Source: CAIXZV01 sp037446495 (GTDB lineage: Bacteria > Chloroflexota > Limnocylindria > Limnocylindrales > CSP1-4). Taken from it: 5,164 bases of DNA. Both the position numbers and the translations under genes were made by a program. This document shows positions 1 through 4,799 of this stretch, one piece after another. Numbering within the stretch: position 1 is the first letter of the stretch; each line of letters starts with the position of its first letter. The notes beneath the pieces were generated by a model that searched no databases, was not told the DNA's origin, and saw only the letters and a list, made by a program, of their open reading frames with translations. The stretch spans positions 1 through 5,164 of the forward strand of contig JBBIIL010000143.1 in the NCBI GenBank assembly GCA_037446495.1, written 5' to 3'.

Positions 1-200
1 ACGTGGAGATCCGCCACGTGGACCGCCGGGACATCGACAACATCCGCCGCCGCGTCGTGAACATCGAGAAGATCCGCCGGATGCTGCGCTGGTCGCCCCA
101 GGTCACGCTCGAGCGCGGCCTCACGGAGACCGCGACATGGCTGGCCCGCGAGGGCGGCCACGCGGGCCTGGGCATGCCGGCCAGGGGCGCGCCGGGGTGA
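1..200 (+). CDS. NAD-dependent sugar epimerase/dehydratase, C-terminal end (5' partial)
   Basis: Only the last 66 codons are in the window, read in the frame starting at base 3; the gene begins upstream. The visible protein starts VEIRHVDRRDIDN, followed by VVNIEKIRRMLRWSPQVTLERGLTETATWL. This matches the C-terminal end of extended short-chain dehydrogenases that act on nucleotide sugars (GalE, RmlB and WbpP type): a 'DI.K....LGW.P...LE.GL..T..W' segment that closes the substrate-binding domain. The usual LGW reads LRW here. The last 15 or so residues, rich in Gly, Ala and Pro, are a non-conserved tail. The Rossmann motif and the YxxxK catalytic pair lie outside the window, so substrate and reaction cannot be assigned. 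The TGA stop overlaps the GTG of the next gene, which suggests an operon with the membrane protein downstream. The family call is fairly secure; the specific enzyme is unknown. Confidence 0.72.
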   Translation, partial: VEIRHVDRRDIDNIRRRVVNIEKIRRMLRWSPQVTLERGLTETATWLAREGGHAGLGMPARGAPG

Positions 201-1285
201 CTCGGGGAGCGCGGGCGCCGGGGGAGGGCCCCGACGGCGTTCCCGTCGCCGACGCTCTTGGTTTGTCCGGGCGTGGTCGTCTCGGCGCCGCTGCGAGGGG
301 CTCCTGGCGGAACCCGATTGTCCGGCTGGTCACGGGCATCGCGATCAGCGCAGCATTCCTGGCGGTCACCGTGTCGCGCGTGGATCTCGGCGAGACGGCC
401 CGGGCGCTCGGACGCGCCGCGCCGAGCGGGATCCTGCTCGCCCTCGTGCTGGTCGTCGTCGAGCTCACGATCCGGTCCGAGCGCTGGCGGATCCTCCTCC
501 ACCCAGCGGCCCAGGTTCCGCTGCGCTCCGCGTTCGCCTACCTGTCCATCGGCTACTTCGCGAACCTCCTCCTGCCGGCGCGCCTCGGAGATGTCACGCG
601 CGCCTACCTCGCGGGTCGCTCGTTCGGGATCTCCTCGCTGGTCACGCTGGGGACCATCGTGGTCGAGCGGGTTTCGGACACGCTCACGATCCTTGTGGTC
701 GTGCTGGTCGCCGGGCTCGCCATCGCGCCGGGCAGCCAGGTGGCTGGCTGGGCCAAGGTGCTCGCCGTCGCGGCGGTGATCGGCCTGGTCGGGTTCGTGG
801 CGGTCGCGCTGGTCACGCGCCGCTCGGGGCTCCTGGACCGCCGTCTCGGTCGCCAGATCCACGCCATCGTCGCCCGGCTGGTCCAGGGGGCCGCGGCCAT
901 GCGGAGCCCGCGCGGCGCGGCCCTGGTCCTGGGCCTCACGATCCTGCCGTTCGGGGTCGGCGTCTGCACATTCGGGGCCATCTCCGGCGCGCTCGGCCTG
1001 CCGCTCGGTCCCCTCGATTGGGCGTTCGTGCTGGGCGTGCTAGCCCTCTCAACGGCGATCCCGGCCGCGCCCGGCTCCCTGGGCACGTATGAGTTCGCCG
1101 GCGTGACCGCTCTGGGGATCCTTGGGATCGGGCCCAGCCAGGCGCTGGCCGCCACCGTCCTCATCCATGTCATCGCGGCGCTGCCGCCGGCCCTGCTGGG
1201 TCTCGTGGCGACGCTCGTTCTCCACGTCCGGATCGCGGAGATCGAAGCAGCCGGGGCCGCGCCGGCCGCCACTTCGGCGGACTGA
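197..1285 (+). CDS. UPF0104 / LPG-synthase-type flippase-like integral membrane protein
   Basis: The product is a 362-aa polytopic inner-membrane protein. About seven or eight hydrophobic stretches are visible, near residues 41-59, 76-93, 112-127, 147-176, 186-206, 241-264, 275-293 and 300-343. Family signatures are in order: NLLLPARLGDVTRAY (123-137), an ER...D motif in IVVERVSDTL (155-163), and IPAAPGSLGTYE (288-299). These typify the PF03706 family, which includes the membrane part of MprF and many 'flippase-like' proteins in glycan and lipid loci. No soluble aminoacyltransferase domain follows, so it is not a full MprF. Length suits the single-domain family (about 300-350 aa) plus a non-conserved basic N-terminus. 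I chose GTG at 197 because it overlaps the upstream stop as GTGA, implying translational coupling. ATG at 137 would add 20 low-complexity residues inside the upstream gene. Exact transport substrate unknown; a role in moving or modifying a lipid-linked molecule is inferred from family and neighbours. Confidence 0.85.
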   Translation: MTRGARAPGEGPDGVPVADALGLSGRGRLGAAARGSWRNPIVRLVTGIAISAAFLAVTVSRVDLGETARALGRAAPSGILLALVLVVVELTIRSERWRILLHPAAQVPLRSAFAYLSIGYFANLLLPARLGDVTRAYLAGRSFGISSLVTLGTIVVERVSDTLTILVVVLVAGLAIAPGSQVAGWAKVLAVAAVIGLVGFVAVALVTRRSGLLDRRLGRQIHAIVARLVQGAAAMRSPRGAALVLGLTILPFGVGVCTFGAISGALGLPLGPLDWAFVLGVLALSTAIPAAPGSLGTYEFAGVTALGILGIGPSQALAATVLIHVIAALPPALLGLVATLVLHVRIAEIEAAGAAPAATSAD

Positions 1286-1300
1286 TCGCGTGCGCGATCA
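1283..1300 (+). terminator. Perfect hairpin overlapping the UPF0104 stop codon
   Basis: TGATCGCG at 1283-1290 and CGCGATCA at 1293-1300 are exact inverted copies separated by TG. This can form a 7-bp stem with a 4-nt GTGC loop, beginning at the TGA stop codon itself. No T-run follows immediately (TCAGCCGACG...), so it is not a classical intrinsic terminator. In GC-rich bacteria, U-tract-less hairpins at gene ends are common and may assist termination or protect 3' ends. The hairpin is seen directly; its termination role is inferred. Confidence 0.45.
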
Positions 1301-1366
1301 TCAGCCGACGTTGCTTCGTTTGACAGGCCTCCGCAACGGTCCCTCCCGACCCCGAGGTCCGGACTG

Positions 1367-1385
1367 AGCCACGGACAACGTGGCT
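1367..1385 (-). terminator. Candidate terminator hairpin originally just after the GT87 gene
   Basis: AGCCACG (1367-1373) and CGTGGCT (1379-1385) are exact inverted copies around the 5-nt loop GACAA. There is no T-tract on either side. With the IS removed, this stem would lie about 8 bp past the - strand glycosyltransferase stop, where a terminator is expected. The IS now separates it from that gene by about 1.1 kb. It could serve either strand; assigning it to the - strand gene is an inference from distance. Confidence 0.35.
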
Positions 1386-1391
1386 GCCTGG

Positions 1392-1393
1392 TA
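1392..1393. repeat. TA target-site duplication, left copy
   Basis: This is the TA immediately outside the left inverted repeat; its partner is at 2504-2505. TA duplication is the rule for the IS630/Tc1/mariner superfamily. The sequence reads GTAC on both sides, so strictly a GTAC duplication fits equally well. I follow the family rule. Confidence 0.8.
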
Positions 1394-1418
1394 CTTAGTT
1401 GCGGTGTAGGGCGTCATG
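1394..1418 (+). repeat. Left terminal inverted repeat of the IS
   Basis: Starts CTTAGTTG and pairs with the right end at 2479-2503. About 16 of 25 positions match: a perfect outer block of 8, then a diverged middle, then an inner block matching GCGT.ATG. The two-block pattern fits separate cleavage and binding parts of a transposase recognition site. The ATG at 1416-1418 forms the inner edge. Confidence 0.75.
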
Positions 1419-1421
1419 GTA

Positions 1422-1427
1422 TACGCT
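1422..1427 (+). promoter_or_regulatory. Possible -10 box for a leaderless transposase mRNA
   Basis: TACGCT fits the TAnnnT pattern and is followed by 6 nt and then ATG at 1434. An overlapping reading is TGG-TATACG (1417-1425), an extended -10. The spacing resembles the box before the dehydrogenase gene at 3582-3587. It lies just inside the left inverted repeat. The pattern is visible, but its use as a promoter is inferred and short AT-containing matches can arise by chance. Confidence 0.3.
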
Positions 1428-1433
1428 CCGTGC

Positions 1434-2502
1434 ATGAGGAAGCCCGCCACCCCCATCGTGTTGTCGGAGGCTGAGCAGGAGACGCTCCGGTCCTGGCTGC
1501 GGGCCGGGACGAGCGAGCAGCGGATCGTGGAGCGGGCCAGGATCATCCTGGCTGCCGCGGACGGCGTGGGAACCAACGAGATCGCCCGCGAGCTCGCGAC
1601 GCGGGCGGCCCGGGTGAGCAAGTGGCGGACCCGTTTCGCGCGCCACCGCCTCGGTGGCCTCATCGACGCGCCCCGTCCCGGGGCCCGGGTCCGCTACGAC
1701 GCCTCGACCGAGCAGCGCATCCTCGCCGCCCTCGACGCACCGCCGCCGGCGGGCCACGCGACCTGGACCGGCTCGCTCCTCGCGGCCCACCTGGGCGACG
1801 TCAGTGCGGACCAGGTATGGCGGACCCTGCGGCGCCACGGGATCAGCCTGCGCCGGCGACGGAGCTGGTGCATCAGCACGGACCCCGAGTTCGCCTCCAA
1901 GGCGGCCGACGTCGTCGGGCTGTACCTCGACCCGCCCGAGAGCGCGCTCGTGCTGTGCGTCGACGAGAAGCCCCACATTCAGGCCCTCGAACGTGCCCAG
2001 GGCTGGCTCCGCCTGCCCGACCGCCGGGCACTCACGGGCTTCGCCCACGAGTACAAGCGGCATGGGACGACGACCCTCTTCGCCCCTCGAGATCGCCACC
2101 GGGCAGGTCCAGACCGGTCACTACGCGCGGCGCCGGCGGCTCGAGTTCGTCGACTTCATGAACGACGTGGTCGCCGCCCATCCCGACACCGAGCTCCACG
2201 TCGTGCTCGACAACCTCAACACCCACAAGCCCAAGCACGACGCCTGGCTGGCACGCCATCCCACGGTCCACTTCCACTTCACGCCGACCCACGCCTCCTG
2301 GCTCAACCAGGTCGAGGTCTGGTTCAGCATCCTCAAGCGGCGTGCCCTCGACGGGGCTAGCCACACCTCGCCGGGCCAGGTCCGGGATGCGATCGATCGG
2401 TTCGTCGCCGCCTACAACGAGACCGCGGCCCCGTTCAACTGGCAGAAGCGCGAAGTCCACCAGGCCGGCCTTCGCACTCATTACGCTAACTTGCACAACT
2501 AA
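1434..2502 (+). pseudogene. IS630-family DDE transposase, frameshifted near 2085
   Basis: The reading starts MRKPATPIVLSEAEQETLRSW with a helix-turn-helix region at about residues 28-68 (IVERARIILAAADG...VSKWRTRF). It continues in the 1434 frame to HGTTTLFA, then must move to the next frame at CTC 2086 to read LEIATGQVQTGHY... down to THYANLHN and TAA. The catalytic triad is complete across the two parts: Asp in VLCVDEKP (codon 1962), Asp in VVLDN (2209) and Glu in NQVEVWF (2314). The last two are separated by 34 residues, the D34E spacing typical of IS630/Tc1. Relatives read roughly LFAAL.(V/I)ATG here, so a 2-bp loss (GCCGCCCTC to GCCCCTC) explains it best. Repaired length is about 356 aa, normal for the family. 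Without repair, the first frame reads on as unrelated residues to 2360. ATG at 1416 would add six residues; 1434 fits family N-termini better. A programmed shift or sequencing error is not excluded. Confidence 0.85.
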
Positions 2503-2503
2503 G
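2479..2503 (-). repeat. Right terminal inverted repeat of the IS
   Basis: Ends CAACTAAG-3', the exact inverse of the left terminus. ACGC at 2483-2486 and CAT at 2479-2481 match the inner block of the left repeat. The last transposase codons (His-Asn-stop, 2494-2502) are encoded inside it, a compact arrangement that ties the repeat sequence to the protein's C-terminus. Confidence 0.75.
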
Positions 2504-2505
2504 TA
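2504..2505. repeat. TA target-site duplication, right copy
   Basis: This TA lies directly outside the right inverted repeat and matches the copy at 1392-1393. It is directly adjacent to base 2506, the last base of the stop codon of the - strand glycosyltransferase gene. Confidence 0.8.
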
Positions 2506-3366
2506 CTAGGCCGCCTGCGTCGAGACCTGATCTCGGCGGGCTACGAGCGGCCGCGTGGCCCACCAGACGACGCCAAGCAGCATCGAGAGCCCGTGCACGC
2601 CCCACAGGACCGGGAGCGCCATCATCGAGGCGACCGGCACTAGCCACGGCCAGTCGCGCCGTGCCCCGATCCACAGAAGCGCCACGGCGACCGCCATCCG
2701 AATGGGCAGCGGAACGCCGCCCGCGCCCTGCGGCGCCCCCTCCCGCAGCATCGCGATCCAATCGGCCCACAGGCCCGGCGCAAGGATCATCGTCGGGACG
2801 GCGACTGCCGCGGTGACGCCGAGCACGATGCCGAGCTTCCGCCATTCGCCCCGGAAGGCGAACCAAAGAACTCCGACGCCGGGCGTGACCTTCGTCAGCA
2901 GTGCAAACGACCACAGGGCTGGCCAGCGCAGACCGAAGACGGCGACGAGTGCCAAGAAGACATGGATATTGGCGAGTGTGATCTCGGAGGCCACCCACGG
3001 CGTGAAGACCAAGAACGCCGTCAACGGTCCCGCGAGGATCCATACGCCAATCGCGATCGCCGCCGTATACAACTCGAGCCACACCTGCCATGGCACGCTC
3101 CCGAGAACCCGGCAAATGAGCAGGATCGGCGGGCTGTAGACGAAGGCGTTGGCGGCATTCTCACGGAGGCCGTATCCGGATGCTAGCCAGTAAGCGTGAG
3201 CGTCATATGCGAAGCCGTCGCTCGCGGCAATGTGCCCGACGTCCAGGGCCAGGAGCAGTCCGACGAGCGACAGAGCCGTCACCACGGGCCACGCTCGTCC
3301 CCTCCGGGAGGCGGCTTTCCTGTCACTGGCGCCCCCCGACGCCCAGGACCCGGGGCTACTCACCAT
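2506..3366 (-). CDS. GT87/DUF2029-type polyprenyl-phosphate-dependent glycosyltransferase
   Basis: The product is a 286-aa integral membrane protein with about eight hydrophobic segments. Features in order are a basic N-terminus, TM1 (about 26-48), an Asp-rich external loop SDGFAYDAHAYW (49-60) with D50 and D55 as candidate catalytic acids, FVYSPP (75-80), and VPWQVWLELYTAAIAIGVWIL (91-111). NIHVFLALVAVFGLRWPALWSFALLTKVTPGVGVLWFAFRGEWRKL (133-178) follows, then helices near 179-198, 221-235 and 240-270. The 'N..L.....LK..P......R.W' arrangement is typical of GT87 (PF09594, for example the mannosyltransferase PimE), GT-C fold enzymes that take a sugar from polyprenyl-phosphate outside the membrane. 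It is shorter than typical members (around 400 aa). I chose ATG at 3366: GAGAG precedes it at SD distance and the extra 32 residues of a longer reading from 3462 look non-coding. Acceptor and sugar are unknown. It runs opposite to its neighbours, with its own promoter. Confidence 0.8.
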   Translation of the reverse strand: MVSSPGSWASGGASDRKAASRRGRAWPVVTALSLVGLLLALDVGHIAASDGFAYDAHAYWLASGYGLRENAANAFVYSPPILLICRVLGSVPWQVWLELYTAAIAIGVWILAGPLTAFLVFTPWVASEITLANIHVFLALVAVFGLRWPALWSFALLTKVTPGVGVLWFAFRGEWRKLGIVLGVTAAVAVPTMILAPGLWADWIAMLREGAPQGAGGVPLPIRMAVAVALLWIGARRDWPWLVPVASMMALPVLWGVHGLSMLLGVVWWATRPLVARRDQVSTQAA

Positions 3367-3388
3367 GGATTCTCTCGGCCATAGCCGG

Positions 3389-3397
3389 AGACTAGCA
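3389..3397 (-). promoter_or_regulatory. Extended -10 promoter element for the GT87 gene
   Basis: On the - strand the sequence reads TGC-TAGTCT, matching TGn-TAnnnT. The start of transcription would fall about 7 nt downstream, giving a short leader of about 16-17 nt that contains GAGAG ahead of ATG 3366. No good TTGACA-like -35 box is visible at 17-bp spacing, as is usual for extended -10 promoters. Inferred from pattern only. Confidence 0.42.
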
Positions 3398-3578
3398 GTC
3401 CGCCAATCGCGCGGAACGGCGGTATCCTCGCAGGTCAGGTGGTCGCCCGCGAGGCCAACCATCGTCGGCGATGTTTGCAGATGTCGGTTCGCGCGCGTCT
3501 CGAGCGGCTGGTCCCAGCATCCAGGGCCGAGTCACAGTCAGGGCCGGACGATCGGGGGATGTCGAGTCCAAACCGGCC

Positions 3579-3587
3579 TGGTACCCT
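3579..3587 (+). promoter_or_regulatory. Extended -10 promoter for a leaderless dehydrogenase mRNA
   Basis: The sequence reads TGG-TACCCT, then 7 nt (CGCGGCC), then ATG at 3595. With a normal 6-8 nt gap from the -10 box, transcription would begin at or within a base or so of the A of the ATG, so the mRNA would have essentially no leader. In agreement, no Shine-Dalgarno sequence precedes this ATG. The TAnnnT-then-ATG arrangement is well known in Actinobacteria and some other high-GC groups. It also supports 3595 over upstream starts. Confidence 0.5.
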
Positions 3588-3594
3588 CGCGGCC

Positions 3595-4794
3595 ATGATT
3601 GAAACACGGTTGGACGTCGTCGTTCTCGGCGGTGGCGGGCACGTTGGCCTGCCGCTCAGCCTCGCCCTGGCCGAGTCGGGCCTCCGGGTGGGGATCCACG
3701 ACATCAACCAGGCCACCCTCGACGGAATCCGGGCGGGAGTCATGCCGTTCCGGGAACAGGGAGCGGACGATCTCCTGCAACGCGTCCTGCCCACAGGCCG
3801 GCTGGCACTCTCGGCCGATCCCGCGATGGTCGGTGATGCCGAGTGCGTGATCGTCGTGATCGGCACGCCGGTGGACGAGTTCCTGGGACCGTCGATGACG
3901 ATCTTCGAACGCGCGGTGGACCAGATCGTGGCCCATCTCCGCGACGGGGCGCTCGTGATCCTTCGGAGCACGGTCTACCCCGGCACCACGGAGTACGTGG
4001 CCCAGGCGTTTGCGGAGCGCGGCCGCCGGGTCGACGTCGCGTTCTGCCCGGAACGGATCGCGGAGGGCCACGCCCTGGAGGAGTTCCGGACGCTGCCCCA
4101 GATCGTGGGCGCGGACGACCGGAACGTGGGCGACCGCGCCGAGGCGCTGTTCCGCAGGCTCACGCCGCAGATCGTGCGCACGACCTCCAAGGAGGCGGAG
4201 CTGGCGAAGCTGCTCACCAACACCTGGCGCTACATGAAGTTCGCCATCGCGAACCAGTTCTTCATGGTCGCCCACCAGGCGGGAGTTGACTACGCCGCGG
4301 TCCTTGACGCCATCCGGCAGGACTACCCGCGCGCCGCCGACCTGCCGGGCCCCGGCTTCGCCGCCGGGCCGTGCCTGTTCAAGGACACGATGCAGCTCGC
4401 GGCGTTCACCAGCGACCACTTTCCGATGGGCCAGTCCGCGATGCAGGTGAACGAGGGGATGCCTGCCTACCTCGTGAGTGCGTTGGAGCAGCGCCTCGGA
4501 TCGCTCCGGGGGCGAACGATCGGCATCCTGGGGATGGCGTTCAAGGCCGAGTCCGACGATCCGCGCGCCTCGCTCAGCTACAAGCTTCGCAAGCTGCTTG
4601 CCTGGGCGGGCGCCCGGGTGCTGGCGACGGACCCGTACGTGCGCGACGACCGGCTCGTCCCCCTGGAGACCGTGCTCACGGAGAGTGAGATCCTCGTCAT
4701 CGGGGCGCCCCATCGCGCCTACCGCGAGCTGGAGCTGGGAGACCGCGAGATCGTGGACGTATGGAACGCGCTCGGGCGCGGGATCAGGATCTGA
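3595..4794 (+). CDS. UDP-glucose/UDP-ManNAc-type nucleotide-sugar 6-dehydrogenase
   Basis: This 399-aa cytosolic enzyme should oxidise C6 of a UDP-sugar to the uronic acid in two NAD+-dependent steps. Visible motifs: N-terminal Rossmann VVVLGGGGHVGLPLSLALA; VIVVIGTPVDE; RSTVYPGTTEYV; FCPERIAEGHALEEFRTLPQIVGA; KEAELAKLLTNTWRYMKFAIANQF; and the active-site loop PGPGFAAGPCLFKDTMQ with catalytic Cys260 and the following Lys-Asp. A C-terminal UDP-binding domain starts near TIGILGMAFKAESDDPRASLSYKL and ends with a second Rossmann-like stretch VLATDPYV. All three expected domains (NAD-binding, central helical dimerisation, UDP-binding) are present. Length is slightly under the usual 420-440 aa. The PERIAEG and LP.IVG segments resemble the WecC/TviB branch, but GPCLFKD is shared more widely, so the sugar is left open. 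Start ATG 3595 sits one residue group before the Rossmann strand and follows a -10 box. Its epimerase neighbour begins 5 bp after the stop, suggesting consecutive steps. Confidence 0.9.
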   Translation: MIETRLDVVVLGGGGHVGLPLSLALAESGLRVGIHDINQATLDGIRAGVMPFREQGADDLLQRVLPTGRLALSADPAMVGDAECVIVVIGTPVDEFLGPSMTIFERAVDQIVAHLRDGALVILRSTVYPGTTEYVAQAFAERGRRVDVAFCPERIAEGHALEEFRTLPQIVGADDRNVGDRAEALFRRLTPQIVRTTSKEAELAKLLTNTWRYMKFAIANQFFMVAHQAGVDYAAVLDAIRQDYPRAADLPGPGFAAGPCLFKDTMQLAAFTSDHFPMGQSAMQVNEGMPAYLVSALEQRLGSLRGRTIGILGMAFKAESDDPRASLSYKLRKLLAWAGARVLATDPYVRDDRLVPLETVLTESEILVIGAPHRAYRELELGDREIVDVWNALGRGIRI

Positions 4795-4799
4795 CGGCC

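Larger units (their letters stand above)
1286..1393. other. Convergent intergenic spacer left of the IS
   Basis: This roughly 108-bp stretch is non-coding and separates the + strand membrane-protein gene from the left end of the IS. It holds the rest of the stop-codon hairpin, a second hairpin at 1367-1385, and at its right edge the TA target copy (1392-1393). I see no convincing promoter or ORF in it. Before the IS arrived it would have joined directly to the 3' end of the - strand glycosyltransferase gene, making it the convergent terminator region for both genes. Confidence 0.55.
1394..2503 (+). mobile_element. IS630-family insertion sequence, complete ends, frameshifted transposase
   Basis: The element is 1110 bp. 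It begins 5'-CTTAGTTG and ends CAACTAAG-3', so the terminal 8 bp are perfect inverted copies (10 bp if the flanking TA is included). Weaker similarity continues inward to about 25 bp. TA flanks both ends, as expected for IS630/Tc1/mariner elements. It carries one transposase gene that nearly fills it and whose TAA stop lies inside the right inverted repeat. No passenger gene is present. It sits between two convergent glycan-locus genes and interrupts neither. Both ends and the TA copies are intact, so insertion may be fairly recent. The disrupted transposase means the copy probably cannot move unless an intact relative supplies the enzyme, or the frameshift is programmed or a sequence error. 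Confidence 0.92.
3367..3594. other. Divergent promoter region between GT87 and dehydrogenase genes
   Basis: This 228-bp non-coding region lies between two divergently oriented starts. It contains an extended -10 box for each direction (3389-3397 on the - strand, 3579-3587 on the + strand) and a second TATCCT box at 3423-3428 within GGTATCCTCGC. A small stem CATCG/CGATG (3460-3473, loop TCGG) and an 8-bp direct repeat CAGGGCCG at 3522 and 3539 (17-bp period) are also present. The + strand frame of the dehydrogenase is open back to GTG 3439, but the reading has no family resemblance. I see no RNA gene or convincing regulator operator. Confidence 0.5.

Noticed and set aside
137..196. Earlier ATG start for the UPF0104 protein
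   Set aside because: It adds 20 Gly/Arg/Pro-rich residues that overlap the end of the upstream gene; the GTGA-overlapping start at 197 is more economical.
604..1272. A 222-codon - strand frame opposite the UPF0104 gene
   Set aside because: Low-complexity Ala/Arg/Pro/Ser/Thr reading opposite a gene with strong family signatures; a shadow frame.
1654..2085. The second transposase frame upstream of the shift as a separate gene
   Set aside because: Before 2086 this frame is an Arg/Ser/Pro-rich shadow of the real transposase frame; only the part after 2086 is homologous to transposases.
1395..2496. Long - strand open frames inside the IS (1395-2099 and 2032-2496)
   Set aside because: They lie antisense to the transposase, show no recognisable motifs, and are explained by high GC content.
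2555..3139. A 194-codon + strand frame opposite the GT87 gene
   Set aside because: The - strand reading has ordered transmembrane segments and GT87 motifs; the + strand reading has neither.
3367..3462. Longer GT87 protein beginning at 3462
   Set aside because: The added residues show no family similarity and would cover the -10 element at 3389-3397; ATG 3366 has a plausible ribosome site.
3460..3473. Small stem CATCG-TCGG-CGATG as a possible operator or riboswitch part
   Set aside because: Only five base pairs and isolated; stems this size are frequent by chance in GC-rich DNA.
3439..3594. N-terminal extension of the dehydrogenase from GTG 3439 (52 extra residues)
   Set aside because: The extension has no resemblance to the family, whose proteins begin just before the Rossmann strand, and a -10 box sits directly before ATG 3595. 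Kept only as an alternative linked to the TATCCT box.
3538..4713. A 391-codon open frame on the - strand opposite the dehydrogenase gene
   Set aside because: It is antisense to a gene with clear family motifs; the reading is rich in Arg, Gly and His without any domain pattern, as expected from GC-rich codon bias.
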